Assembly (NCBI GenBank): GCA_910578935.1
Contig: CAJTSM010000002.1
Span: 112,940 to 176,939, forward strand
Origin: an uncultured Oscillibacter sp.
Lineage (GTDB): Bacteria; Bacillota; Clostridia; Oscillospirales; Oscillospiraceae
Direction of reading: 5' to 3'
Length of the DNA: 64,000 bases
The notes beneath the pieces were generated by a model. The model was not told where the DNA came from. It ran no database searches and saw nothing but the letters and a program-made list of their open reading frames with translations. Positions 16,384-25,352 of this stretch are shown here, one piece after another; positions within the stretch are counted from its first letter, which is position 1; every line of letters begins with the position of its first letter. The translations under genes were made by a program, and so were the position numbers.

Positions 16384-16637
16384 TCTTTTACCTCCTCTTC
16401 TTTCGGGGCGTCCGGGACCGTTTCTCCCCGCCGCTGCGGCGGGAAGGCGGAATTCCCCTCCGCCTGTCTGATGTCATTATAGCACAGTTTTTCCAAATAG
16501 AAAGCGCAAAGTTTCCCCGCGGGGGAAATTTTTTTCGCCCGCCTCTTCCGGAAAGATTTCTTCCGCCGCCGCTGGAAATTTAGCCGGTCTTATGATATAC
16601 TGAATCCACTGACTATTTCGGAACGGAGGAACCGCAT

Positions 16638-18014
16638 ATGCGCACATTGTTCAAAGGCGGCAGCATTGTCTCCGGCAAGGGCGTCCGGCGGGCCGACCTG
16701 CTGACGGAGGGGGAAAAGGTCGTCTCTCTGGGCCGCCGGCTCAAGACCGGAGCCGACCGGGTGATCGACGTGACCGGCTGCGTCCTCTTCCCCGGCTTTA
16801 TTGACGCCCACACCCACTTCGACCTGGAGGTGGCGGGCACCGTCACCGCCGACGGTTTTGCCTCAGGAAGCCGCTCGGCCCTCCGGGGAGGCACCACCAC
16901 CGTCATTGACTTTGCCTGCCCCGACAAGGGAGAATCCCTGGCCTCCGGCCTTGCCCGCTGGCGGGAGAAGGCCGTGGGGAAGACCTTCTGCGACTACGGT
17001 TTCCATATGACCATCGACGACTGGAACGAACGTGTCCGGGCGGAACTGCCCGCCATGTTCGCCCAGGGCATCTCCTCTTTTAAAATGTACATGACCTACC
17101 CCGCCATGCTGCTGGGGGACCGGGACCTCTATTGGGCCTTGAAGGAACTGAAGACCCTGGGGGGCGTCTGCGGCGTCCACTGCGAGAACGCCGGGGTGAT
17201 TGACGGCATGATTGCCGAGAAGAAGGCCCTGGGGGAGCTGTCTCCCGCCAGCCACCCCCAGACCCGCCCGGCCTATCTGGAGGCGGAGGCCGTGGGGCGC
17301 CTCCTCCGCATCGCCCAGGCGGCCCAGGCCCCGGTGATTATCGTCCACCTCACCAACGGCGGCGCTCTGGAGGAGGTCCTTCGGGCCCGGAAGCGGGGGC
17401 AGACCGTCTATGTGGAAACCTGCCCCCAGTACCTGACCCTGGACGAGAGCCTGTACTTCCAGGAGAACTTCTCCGACGCGGCCCGCTATGTCTGCGCCCC
17501 GCCCCTGCGGGACAAGAAGGAGCAGGAAATTCTCTGGAAGGCTCTGCGCCGGGGGGAGATCCAGACGGTGTCCACCGACCATTGCTCCTTCACCCTGGAG
17601 CAAAAGGGCCTGGGACTGGAAGATTTTACGAAAATCCCCGGCGGCCTCCCCGGCGTGGAAACCCGGGGAGAGCTGATGTGGAGCTGCGGCGTGGCGAGAC
17701 GGAAGCTCAGCGTAGCCCAGATGTGCCGCCTTCTCAGCGAAAACCCGGCCAAACTGTACGGCCTCTTCCCCCGGAAGGGGACCCTCCAGCCGGGGAGCGA
17801 CGCGGACATCGTGGTCTACGACCCCAGCGGCGGGCATGTGATCCGGGCTGAGGACTGCGAATCCGCCGCCGGGTACAGCCCCTATGAGGGCTTCGCAACA
17901 GACGGCGGCATCCGGCAGGTGTGGCTCCGGGGGCGCCTGGCCGTGGAGAGCGGGAACGTGCTGTTCTCCGAACCGGAGGGGAAGTACATGGCCCGGGGAA
18001 AATGTGCCCTGTAG
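16638..18014 (+). CDS. Dihydropyrimidinase/hydantoinase-type amidohydrolase
   Basis: 458 residues, the normal hydantoinase length. The binuclear metal site is complete: HTH (H58, H60), the carboxylated lysine K149 in SFKMYMTY, H181 in GVHCEN, H237 in IVHLTN and D314 in STDHCSF. These match D-hydantoinase/dihydropyrimidinase rather than dihydroorotase or allantoinase. It hydrolyses cyclic ureides such as dihydrouracil. No other pyrimidine-degradation gene is nearby, so the in vivo substrate is open. The start has GGAGGAACCGCAT. Confidence 0.9.
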   Translation: MRTLFKGGSIVSGKGVRRADLLTEGEKVVSLGRRLKTGADRVIDVTGCVLFPGFIDAHTHFDLEVAGTVTADGFASGSRSALRGGTTTVIDFACPDKGESLASGLARWREKAVGKTFCDYGFHMTIDDWNERVRAELPAMFAQGISSFKMYMTYPAMLLGDRDLYWALKELKTLGGVCGVHCENAGVIDGMIAEKKALGELSPASHPQTRPAYLEAEAVGRLLRIAQAAQAPVIIVHLTNGGALEEVLRARKRGQTVYVETCPQYLTLDESLYFQENFSDAARYVCAPPLRDKKEQEILWKALRRGEIQTVSTDHCSFTLEQKGLGLEDFTKIPGGLPGVETRGELMWSCGVARRKLSVAQMCRLLSENPAKLYGLFPRKGTLQPGSDADIVVYDPSGGHVIRAEDCESAAGYSPYEGFATDGGIRQVWLRGRLAVESGNVLFSEPEGKYMARGKCAL

Positions 18015-18040
18015 ATAACAATGGCGGTATCGGGAGGAAC

Positions 18041-18219
18041 GGGCGGCAGATTGCCGCCCCTACGCGGCCTTCTATCGCCAGACGGACTGTAGGGGCGGCC
18101 CCCCTGGGCCGCCCGTTCCTTCGGCAGATCCGGCGGTTTCAGGGGACAGGCCGCCGAAGGCGGCGGCCCCTACGCGGCCTTCTATCGGCAGGCGGACCCG
18201 TAGGGGCGGAATCCGCCCG
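18041..18219. repeat. REP-like cluster: two tandem inverted pairs
   Basis: Four units occur in alternating orientation at 18041-18063, 18089-18114, 18147-18173 and 18200-18219. The spacers inside the two pairs are themselves similar (both start GCGGCCTTCTATCG). The arrangement is therefore a duplicated pair-plus-spacer module, as in bacterial interspersed mosaic elements. Confidence 0.8.
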
Positions 18220-18251
18220 GCTCCCGCCATCTCCTCATTGCCAAAAGATGC

Positions 18252-18290
18252 AAACCCCCGGCGGACCATCGCAAGGCCCGCCGGGGGTTT
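18252..18290 (+). terminator. Terminator between the amidohydrolase and a convergent lipoprotein gene
   Basis: Stem AAACCCCCGGCGG / CCGCCGGGGGTTT with a 13-base loop, then TGTTTTT on the plus strand. Confidence 0.8.
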
Positions 18291-18296
18291 TGTTTT

Positions 18297-18920
18297 TCAG
18301 GACAAGGGCTGGGAAAGGGGCTCCTGGCTGAACATCACCGTCAAAGCGTACACATGCTCATAGCCCAGCTTCTCATACTCCTCCGGCTGGAAAAAGTACT
18401 CCGGGTCGTAGGACAAGACCTGGTTCTTCGTCGTGTTGATCTGGATGGCGATGGGAATCTCTCTCTCGTAGACGATCTCCGTGCGGCCAGCCAGGAAGCT
18501 GGTCGTCCGGCCCATGCCCTCGGGGTCGTCCAGGTCCTCCGTGCCCTCCCAGCTGGTGGCCGTATAGCCTCTTTCGCCAAATTGGGCCGCCTCCCGGAAG
18601 TCCTTCCGCAGATCCTCAAAGCCGAAGCAGAGCCGGCCCTCCTTCGCCTTTTCATCCAGGGCCATTCCGGACCCGCCGCCGCCAATCCAGGGTTTCCATG
18701 TTCCGTCCGCCAGTTCATAGGCCGTCACGCACATCTTCTTCGCCGTCCCGTCCAGCACCACGTCAAAAAGGTGCTGGTCCATGTCCGCCCCCAGGAGCTT
18801 GGCAACGGCTTCCTCCTCCTCGTTCAGCTTGGCGGGCTCAATGTACATGGCCGGGGCCGTCTCGGCGGAGCACCCCGCCAGCAGGACCAGCAGGACTAGG
18901 AGCGCAAATACGTTCTTCAT
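18297..18920 (-). CDS. Hypothetical lipoprotein
   Basis: 207 residues from the ATG at 18920 (a GGAAAGG site precedes it; the longer open frame is not preferred). It starts MKNVFALLVLLVLLAGC, a short lipoprotein signal with lipobox LAGC. The rest is a soluble acidic domain with two conserved-looking patches, AVAKLLGADMDQHLFDV and WKPWIGGGGSGMALDE. I recognise no family. It lies downstream of the DUF4330 gene on the same strand, with a hairpin (about 19006-19032) between them. The two may share an envelope role. Confidence 0.7.
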   Translation of the reverse strand: MKNVFALLVLLVLLAGCSAETAPAMYIEPAKLNEEEEAVAKLLGADMDQHLFDVVLDGTAKKMCVTAYELADGTWKPWIGGGGSGMALDEKAKEGRLCFGFEDLRKDFREAAQFGERGYTATSWEGTEDLDDPEGMGRTTSFLAGRTEIVYEREIPIAIQINTTKNQVLSYDPEYFFQPEEYEKLGYEHVYALTVMFSQEPLSQPLS

Positions 18921-19028
18921 CGGATGTTTCCTTTCCGCAATTCTGCGTTGCCGCCGCTTCGGCTTGGATGAGCGCCAAACCGTCAGAGCGGGATAAAGTT
19001 CTTTTGGTAACTTTTCTTTCAAGAAAAG

Positions 19029-19514
19029 TTACTCTCCCCAGTCTACATCAATGACCGTTCCGTTCTGGAACTCCACGGTTTCGCTCTTCATAATATAGTC
19101 CGTTTTCCCGATGCGAACCTCCTGCTCCCCGACCTTCGTGGTCATAACCTCCTCCTTGGGCACCGTGGCGGTGCAGGTAAAATAGAGGTTCACATGGTCC
19201 GGGTCCTCGTGCCACTCCCCGTCGGGCCCCAGCTCCAGCCAGGGGGTGGCCTCCACGGACTCAATGCGCCCGTTCAGCCGGGCCCCGGAGGCCATCAGCG
19301 GGGAGGGAAGGTTTTCCTTGGAATTTTCGTACAGCTCCGCGGCTACGTTCTGCACCCGGACCACGTAGGTGATCTCCATGGTGGGCACCTCGATCGTTCC
19401 CCCCCGGTTCAGAATGCGCACGGCGGCATAGCCCGCCATAACCAGGATCAGGCCCACGGCGATGATGTCGATGATATTGAATTTCCCAATGCGGAATGCT
19501 TTCTTCTGTTCCAT
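19029..19514 (-). CDS. DUF4330-like membrane-anchored protein
   Basis: 161 residues from the ATG at 19514. One N-terminal membrane segment (IIDIIAVGLILVMAGYAAV, about 14-32) is followed by an extracytoplasmic beta-rich domain starting at MEITYVVRVQNVAAEL. This matches DUF4330, a clostridial family of unknown function often found beside csaB; here too the csaB fusion gene is divergent, 120 bases away. A role linked to secondary cell-wall polymer or S-layer anchoring is inference from that neighbourhood. Confidence 0.75.
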   Translation of the reverse strand: MEQKKAFRIGKFNIIDIIAVGLILVMAGYAAVRILNRGGTIEVPTMEITYVVRVQNVAAELYENSKENLPSPLMASGARLNGRIESVEATPWLELGPDGEWHEDPDHVNLYFTCTATVPKEEVMTTKVGEQEVRIGKTDYIMKSETVEFQNGTVIDVDWGE

Positions 19515-19573
19515 GCCAGACCTCCGTAACGGGCTCCGGGCCCGCCTTCTTTCGTGATTGATGGAGCCTTTTG

Positions 19574-19602
19574 TAGACAAGGCCCGGAAAATATTATATA
19601 AT
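19574..19602 (+). promoter_or_regulatory. Promoter of the GT4-CsaB gene
   Basis: TAGACA at 19574-19579, a 17-base spacer and TATAAT at 19597-19602, about 32 bases before the start codon. Confidence 0.6.
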
Positions 19603-19634
19603 ACCTTTCACCAAATCACAAGGGGATATTTTAC

Positions 19635-21866
19635 ATGAAGGTCATTCATCTCATCAGCGGCGGAGACTCCGGCGGGGCCAAAACCCACGTGCTGAGTCTC
19701 CTCCAGCATCTAAATGAAACCATTACCGCCCAGCTGGTCTGCTTCCGGGACGGTCCCTTCGCCGACGAAGCCCGGTCCCTGGGCATCCCTACTAAAATTA
19801 TGGGCGGGAACCATATCTTCAAAATCCGCCGGGAACTGGCGGACTATATCCGCCGGGAGGGTTTTCAGCTCATCCACTGCCACGGCTCCCGGGCCAATAT
19901 GATCGGGGCCCTGCTTCGCCATGTCACGGGCCTGCCGGTGGTCACCACCATCCACAGCGATTATAAAATCGACTACATGGGCCGCCCCCTGGCCCGGTGC
20001 ACCTTCGGCGTCATCAACACCTGGGCTCTCCGGCGGCTGGACTACCGGATCGGCGTGTCCGACGCCATGGTGGATCTCCTCATCTCCCGGGGCTTTCCGG
20101 CGGACCGGTTCTACGCCATCTACAACGGCATCGACTTCACTCCCGCGCCCGCCCAGGGGGACCGGCTGCCCTACCTCCGCTCCCTGGGGGCGGAGGTGGA
20201 GGCGGATTCCGTCGTCGTGGGCATCGCCGCCCGGCTGAACCCGGTGAAAGACATGTCCACGTTGATTCGCGGCTTTGCCGAAGCGTATAAATCATGTGAT
20301 AAATTACGATTAGTAATTGCCGGGGACGGTGAAGAGCGGGAAAAGCTGGGGAATCTGGCTCGGGAATTGGGTGTGGAACGGCAGGTCACCTTCGCGGGGT
20401 GGATCAGCGGCGGCATGGACCGGTTTTACAGCGCCCTGGACATCAATGTCCTCACCAGCCTGTCCGAGACGTTTTCCTATGCTCTGACGGAGGGGGCCCG
20501 GTTCCACTTGGCCACGATCTCCACCGCCGTGGGGGGCATCCCCTATCTGATTGACCAGGGGGTCAACGGCTATTTGTTCCAGCCCCGGGACTGGCAGACC
20601 CTGGGGAAACGGCTGGCGGCCCTGGGGAATGACGGAGCTCTCCGGCATGAGATGGGGGAGAGGCTCTTTGAGAAGGCCTCCACCCAGTTTTCCATCGGGA
20701 AAACCGTGGAAACGCAGCTTCACATTTACGGGGAAATCCTCCGCCGCCACGCCCGGCCGGGACGGGACCGGGACGGCGTGGTCATCTGCGGGGCCTATGG
20801 CCGGGGGAACGCCGGGGACGACGCGATCCTGGAGGCCATTCTGGAGGAAATGCGGTCCATCGATCCGGATCTGCCTGTGACGGTCATCTCCAAAAATCCC
20901 AAGGCCACCCGCCTTGCCTACCGGGTCCGCTCCGTCAGCCGGATGGACCTGCCGGGCTGGCTGGGCGCCATGAGGCGGGCAAAACTCTATATCAACGGCG
21001 GCGGCAGCCTGATTCAGGACGTGACCTCCCGCCGGTCCCTGTGGTTTTATCTGATGAACATCCGTGCCGCCAAATGGGCTGGCTGCAAAGTGCAGATGTA
21101 CGGCTGCGGCATCGGCCCCGTCACCCGGTCCAAGCACCGGAAGCTGGCGGCCAAAACGCTGAACCGGAACGTGGACGTCATCACCCTCCGGGAACCGGAT
21201 TCCCTGGAAGAATTGAAGTCCATGGGGGTGAACCGGCCGGAGATTCAACTGACGGCGGACCCGGCTCTGACCTTGTCCCCCGCCGCGGAGGAAAAAACGG
21301 ACAGCATTCTCCTCCGGGCGGGAATTCCGCCCCGGGGGAACTATATCTGCTTTGCCCTCCGCCCCTGGCAGGGCTTCCAGGAAAAAGCGCCTCTTTTCGG
21401 GGCCGCCGCCCGGTATGCCTGGGAGCGCTATGGCCTGACCCCCGTTTTTACGGCGGTGGAAAAGGGTCAGGACCCCGCCGCCGCCCGGCTGGCGGCTCAG
21501 GAGGGTCTGAAGGGCGTGCCCCATTATTTCCTGGATGACGCGGGAGCTGCGGGAACCATTATCGGGGCCCTCTCCCGGATGGAAGTGGTGGTGTCCATGC
21601 GCCTCCACGCCCTGATCTTTGCCTCCGGGCAGGGGATTCCCCTGGCGGGGGTGGTTTATGATCCCAAAGTCTCCTCCTTCCTCCGGTACATCGGCCAGAA
21701 AAACTTTGCGGACCTGGATACGCTGACCGGGGAGATGCTCAAGGCCATGATCGACCGGGCCGCCGCTCAGGCCGGGGACAAGCCGGCCCAGGCGGAGGCG
21801 GTCCGGAGCTTGCGGGAGCTGGAGCGGGGGAACGTGGATATTGCAAAGCGTCTGCTGGAGGGATGA
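19635..21866 (+). CDS. csaB: Fusion of GT4 glycosyltransferase and CsaB-type polysaccharide pyruvyl transferase
   Basis: 743 residues, two enzymes in one chain. Residues 1 to about 370 are a GT-B glycosyltransferase of family 4 (MKVIHLISGGDSGGAKTH; donor-site region LSETFSYALTEG). Residues from about 380 are a pyruvyl transferase of the CsaB type (GAYGRGNAGDDAILEAI near 386-402, YINGGGSLIQD, RLHALIFASGQGIPLAGVVY). CsaB puts a ketal pyruvate on secondary cell-wall polysaccharide so that SLH-domain proteins can bind. The GT half probably builds or extends the same polymer. Most CsaB proteins are about 350 residues without the GT half. Confidence 0.9.
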   Translation: MKVIHLISGGDSGGAKTHVLSLLQHLNETITAQLVCFRDGPFADEARSLGIPTKIMGGNHIFKIRRELADYIRREGFQLIHCHGSRANMIGALLRHVTGLPVVTTIHSDYKIDYMGRPLARCTFGVINTWALRRLDYRIGVSDAMVDLLISRGFPADRFYAIYNGIDFTPAPAQGDRLPYLRSLGAEVEADSVVVGIAARLNPVKDMSTLIRGFAEAYKSCDKLRLVIAGDGEEREKLGNLARELGVERQVTFAGWISGGMDRFYSALDINVLTSLSETFSYALTEGARFHLATISTAVGGIPYLIDQGVNGYLFQPRDWQTLGKRLAALGNDGALRHEMGERLFEKASTQFSIGKTVETQLHIYGEILRRHARPGRDRDGVVICGAYGRGNAGDDAILEAILEEMRSIDPDLPVTVISKNPKATRLAYRVRSVSRMDLPGWLGAMRRAKLYINGGGSLIQDVTSRRSLWFYLMNIRAAKWAGCKVQMYGCGIGPVTRSKHRKLAAKTLNRNVDVITLREPDSLEELKSMGVNRPEIQLTADPALTLSPAAEEKTDSILLRAGIPPRGNYICFALRPWQGFQEKAPLFGAAARYAWERYGLTPVFTAVEKGQDPAAARLAAQEGLKGVPHYFLDDAGAAGTIIGALSRMEVVVSMRLHALIFASGQGIPLAGVVYDPKVSSFLRYIGQKNFADLDTLTGEMLKAMIDRAAAQAGDKPAQAEAVRSLRELERGNVDIAKRLLEG

Positions 21867-21867
21867 C

Positions 21868-22053
21868 TCAGCGGGAGCAAATGGCCCGCTGGGTGCTGAT
21901 GGTGGCCAGGGTATCCCCCAGCTGAACCAGGATGGCCGCCGCCAGGTCCAGCTCTTCGCCGTTCAGCCGCTCCGCGATGGCCACCGCCAGGGTGTTGACG
22001 GCGGTGGTCAGGGCCAGGGGGTCGCAGTTTGGGTTTCTCATAAGCATCACCAC
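21868..22053 (-). CDS. Small helical hypothetical protein (DUF6774-like)
   Basis: 61 residues, convergent with the csaB fusion and one base from its stop. The pattern LTTAVNTLAVAIAERLNGEELDLAAAILVQLGDTLATI resembles a small clostridial family, which I believe is DUF6774, of unknown function. The start is uncertain (GTG at 22053, or ATG at 22047 or 22041), since none has a strong ribosome site. The size and composition look like a real conserved small protein rather than a shadow frame. Confidence 0.55.
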   Translation of the reverse strand: MVMLMRNPNCDPLALTTAVNTLAVAIAERLNGEELDLAAAILVQLGDTLATISTQRAICSR

Positions 22054-22169
22054 TGACAGTCTATGAGGCGCGGCTCCGGCCCGTTCCCCCTTGTCTTTCT
22101 CTCCCGTTTCCTGTACAATGAAAGCAAATCCAAGACCTTATAATTTTGACATATCTGGAGGAATCTACC

Positions 22170-23189
22170 ATGACCTATCAGGAAGTCCTGGCAAACGCCC
22201 GTACCTGCATGGGCCCCCACTGCAAATCCTGTCCCACCTGCAACGGCCTGGCCTGCCGCAACACCATGCCCGGCCCCGGAGCCAAGGGCATCGGCACTGG
22301 ATTTATCCGCAACTACCAGAAGTGGCAGGAGCTCTGCGTCAACATGGACACCATCTGCGAGAACAAGCCTGTGGACACTTCCTTCACCCTCTTTGGGCAG
22401 ACAGCGGCCCTCCCCGTCTTCGCCGCCCCCGTGGGGGCCATGCAGCTCCATTACGGGGATAAGTACGATGATCTGGCCTATAACGACATCTTAGTCGCCG
22501 CCTGTGCGGAAGCGGGCATCGCCGCTTTCACCGGGGACGGCACCAATCCCGCAGTCATGGAAGCCGCGGCGGAGGCCCTGAAAAAGCAGCACGGCCGGGG
22601 CGTACCCACGATCAAGCCTTGGAACATCGAGACGATCCGGGAGAAACTGGCCCTGGTGCAGGCGGCGGAACCCTTCGCCATCGCCATGGACATCGACGCG
22701 GCGGGCCTGCCCTTCCTGAAAAACCTCCAGCCCCCGGCGGGCAGCAAAACCGTGGAGGAACTGAAAGAAATCGTGAAAATGGCTGGGCGTCCCTTCATTC
22801 TCAAGGGCATCATGACCGTCCGGGGGGCGGAGAAGGCCCTGGAGGCGGGAGCCGCGGGCATTGTGGTTTCCAACCACGGCGGCCGGGTGCTGGACCAGTG
22901 CCCCGCCACGGCTGAGGTCCTTCCCGCCATTGCCGGCGCCGTGGGCGGAAAAATGGCGATTTTGGTGGACGGCGGCATCCGCTCCGGCCTGGATGTGTTC
23001 AAGGCCCTGGCCCTGGGTGCGGACGCGGTGCTGATCGGCCGGCCTTTTGTAAACATGGTCTACGGCGGCGGCGCCGAAGGCGTGCGGGTGTACGTAGAGA
23101 AGCTGAAAGCCGAGCTGGCCGACGCCATGGCCATGTGCGGGGCCCACTCCCTGGCGGAGATTCGCCGGGATATGATCTTTGGATACTGA
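22170..23189 (+). CDS. FMN-dependent alpha-hydroxy-acid oxidizing protein
   Basis: 339 residues from the ATG at 22170, chosen for its GGAGGAATCTACC site. The C-terminal two thirds is the FMN-dependent TIM barrel of lactate oxidase/glycolate oxidase relatives: GRPFILKGIMTVRGAEKALE, then VVSNHGGRVLD with the catalytic His, then ILVDGGIRSGLDVFKALALGADAVLIGRP. Unusually, the first 40 residues hold five cysteines (C15, C20, C23, C26, C31 approximately, in CMGPHCKSCPTCNGLAC), which could bind an Fe-S cluster. Anaerobes may therefore use it as a dehydrogenase coupled to another acceptor; that is inference. Confidence 0.88.
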   Translation: MTYQEVLANARTCMGPHCKSCPTCNGLACRNTMPGPGAKGIGTGFIRNYQKWQELCVNMDTICENKPVDTSFTLFGQTAALPVFAAPVGAMQLHYGDKYDDLAYNDILVAACAEAGIAAFTGDGTNPAVMEAAAEALKKQHGRGVPTIKPWNIETIREKLALVQAAEPFAIAMDIDAAGLPFLKNLQPPAGSKTVEELKEIVKMAGRPFILKGIMTVRGAEKALEAGAAGIVVSNHGGRVLDQCPATAEVLPAIAGAVGGKMAILVDGGIRSGLDVFKALALGADAVLIGRPFVNMVYGGGAEGVRVYVEKLKAELADAMAMCGAHSLAEIRRDMIFGY

Positions 23190-23246
23190 GAGGCAGGAAA
23201 CGGCGGCGTCCGGATGGACGCCGCCGTCTTCGTCGTGTCTGCGCGT

Positions 23247-24623
23247 CTACGCCCCGCCGTCTTTTTCCAGCGCGTCCATCTCCCGCAGGGCCCGGAGCTG
23301 GATGGGCACCGCGCAGAGCAGTGTCAAAAGATCCGCCGCCGCCTGGGTCATCTCCACGCCCAAAAGTCCCAGAGCAGCGGAGAGGAGATACACCAGGGGG
23401 ATGAAAAAGACGCCTTGCCGGGACATGGCCAGGAACGTGGCCCCGGCGGTTTTGCCAATGGTCTGGAGCATCATGTTGCTCATGACAATCCACCCGGAGA
23501 GGCACAGGGTCACGCATTGGAACCGCAGGGCTGCGGTCCCAATCCGAATAACCTCCGGGTCGTCCCGGAACACGGCGATAAGCTGGGGGGCAAAGGTGAA
23601 CCCCAAAATGCTCACCGCCAGGAGAAAACCGGTGGAGGTTTTCACACAGAACCAGAATCCCTCTTTCACCCGGCGGTACAGCCGCGCGCCATAATTGAAG
23701 CCGCAGACGGGCTGGAACCCCTGGCCAAAGCCGATCATGGCGGAACCGCCGAACATCATGATCCTCTGGACCACGCCCATGGCGGCGATGGCCGCGTCAC
23801 CGTAAGGGCCGGCGGCCCGGTTCAGGCAGATGGCAGCCACACTGGCCAGGCCCTGCCGGGCCAGGGAGGGGAGTCCTCCCCGGACAATCTGCATGTAATA
23901 GGGCAGTTTCAGCTGGACCCGGGAGAAGTGAATGTGGAGATTTCCCCCTTTCGCGCAGCCCGCCAGAAGAAGGCAGAAACTGACAAACTGGCTGACAATG
24001 GTGGCCCAGGCCGCCCCGGCCACTCCCAGGCCGGCAGCGAAGATCAGCAGCGGGTCCAGCGCGATGTTCAGCACCGCCCCGCTGGCAATGCCCACCATGG
24101 CATAGGCGGCGGAACCCTGGTAGCGGAGCTGATTGTTCAGCACCAGGGAGGAGGTCATCCAGGGGGCCCCGAAGAGAATCACCTGGAGATAGGCCTTCGT
24201 ATAGGGCAGAATGGTGGCGGTGGAACCCAGGAGCATAGCCAGGGGCTCCAGAAACATCTGGCCCAGGATGCAGATCAGCGTCCCCGCCGCCAGGGCGGTA
24301 AAAAATCCGGTGGCGGCCATGTTGCTGGCCTCCTCAAAATTCTGCTTCCCCAGCTCCCGGGAAATGAAATTCCCGCTGCCGTGGCCGAAGAAAAATCCCA
24401 CGGCCTGAATAATGGCCATCAGGGAAAAGACCACGCCCACCGCCCCGGTGGCGCTGTTGCTTTTCAGCATGCCCACAAAAAAGGTGTCGGCCATGTTGTA
24501 AAAAGACGTGACCAGCATGCTGATGATGCAGGGGAGCGCCAGCCGGCAGATCAGGCGGCTGACGGGGGTTTCCGTCATTTGGTGGAATTTCTGTTCCTGT
24601 TTTTCATCCATATGGCCGTCCAT
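23247..24623 (-). CDS. MATE-family multidrug/organic cation efflux protein
   Basis: 458 residues from the ATG at 24623 (GAAGGAC site). There are twelve hydrophobic segments in two similar halves. The MatE signature begins TPVSRLICRLALPCIISML and continues TSFYNMADTFFVGML. The second-half equivalent is near AAMGVVQRIMMFGGSAMIGFGQG. Transporters of this family expel cations or metabolites using Na+ or H+ gradients. The substrate is unknown. It is transcribed alone; the neighbouring oxidase is convergent. Confidence 0.92.
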   Translation of the reverse strand: MDGHMDEKQEQKFHQMTETPVSRLICRLALPCIISMLVTSFYNMADTFFVGMLKSNSATGAVGVVFSLMAIIQAVGFFFGHGSGNFISRELGKQNFEEASNMAATGFFTALAAGTLICILGQMFLEPLAMLLGSTATILPYTKAYLQVILFGAPWMTSSLVLNNQLRYQGSAAYAMVGIASGAVLNIALDPLLIFAAGLGVAGAAWATIVSQFVSFCLLLAGCAKGGNLHIHFSRVQLKLPYYMQIVRGGLPSLARQGLASVAAICLNRAAGPYGDAAIAAMGVVQRIMMFGGSAMIGFGQGFQPVCGFNYGARLYRRVKEGFWFCVKTSTGFLLAVSILGFTFAPQLIAVFRDDPEVIRIGTAALRFQCVTLCLSGWIVMSNMMLQTIGKTAGATFLAMSRQGVFFIPLVYLLSAALGLLGVEMTQAAADLLTLLCAVPIQLRALREMDALEKDGGA

Positions 24624-24799
24624 AAGTAAGCCCGTCCTTCTCAGTCTTTTTGTCATTTTTTAATAGTATAACACGGTTTGTCCCGGAACGGAAGCGGGAT
24701 CTTGAAATTTTGGGGCAGGGACGGCGGACGGCCCCGCCGCATAGGATGGAACAGATACCCGGCATGCCGGGTAGAATTTCCAGGAAACGAGGGATTCCT

Positions 24800-25147
24800 T
24801 TGCGTATCAATGAAGCCTATGAGCATGAAGCCATTCTCTCCCGCCAGGGAGACGAATGTGGCAGCGGCTGCAATAAAATCGTGACCCAGTGCGTCGATGT
24901 CACCGCCCCGGTGACCCTGGTCCCCAACGCCTCCCTGGGCACCGTAACGGTGGCCTGTCAGGGCGTGCCCGTGGTGAGCTGCGTCACCGACCCCTGCGGC
25001 ACCTCCAGCACCATCACCGTCACCCAGCGGGTCTGCGTCACGATTCCCGTGCGCTACGACGTGAGCATGTCTACCGGCGACCCCACGATCTCCTGTGCCG
25101 ACGGCGGGGCCTGCGGCCCCTGCTCTCCCTGCGGCTGCAAGGTCTAA
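24800..25147 (+). CDS. Small cysteine-rich protein, possibly a spore/surface protein
   Basis: 115 residues if it starts at the TTG at 24800 (preceded by GAGGGA); an upstream open frame from 24650 lacks coding character. After a short N-terminal part it is rich in Val, Thr and Cys, with 12 cysteines (for example ACGPCSPCGCKV at the end). It has a repeated beta-type pattern (VTAPVTLVPNASLGTVTVAC, then VTQRVCVTIPVRYDV). Such proteins in spore-formers are often coat or exosporium components or disulfide-stabilised surface proteins. I recognise no named family. A strong terminator follows at 25156. Confidence 0.6.
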   Translation: MRINEAYEHEAILSRQGDECGSGCNKIVTQCVDVTAPVTLVPNASLGTVTVACQGVPVVSCVTDPCGTSSTITVTQRVCVTIPVRYDVSMSTGDPTISCADGGACGPCSPCGCKV

Positions 25148-25155
25148 GTGTCCAT

Positions 25156-25191
25156 AAGAATCCCCGGCCGCTGACACGGTCGGGGATTCTT
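25156..25191 (+). terminator. Terminator after the Cys-rich gene (copy 1 of a duplicated hairpin)
   Basis: 36-base palindrome AAGAATCCCCGGCCG-loop-CGGTCGGGGATTCTT. A copy differing by one base lies at 25353-25388. Between them (25192-25352) are three further hairpins (25192-25224, 25229-25256, 25275-25294) and no gene. Confidence 0.8.
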
Positions 25192-25352
25192 CCGGCTGGC
25201 GGAAACCTCTTTCCGCCAACCGGAAGAAGTTTTTCAGGCCTAAAGGCCCTGAAAAATTCTTGATTCAAAACGAAAGGAACCCCTCCTGGGTTCCTCTCGT
25301 AACTCTCTTCCTTCCCGTCATTTCACCCTTCCCCATCCTTTTCGGAAGGCTG

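Noticed and set aside
14251..16482. Plus-strand 743-residue open frame opposite the 5'-nucleotidase
   Set aside because: The minus-strand nucleotidase has complete catalytic motifs; the antisense frame does not.
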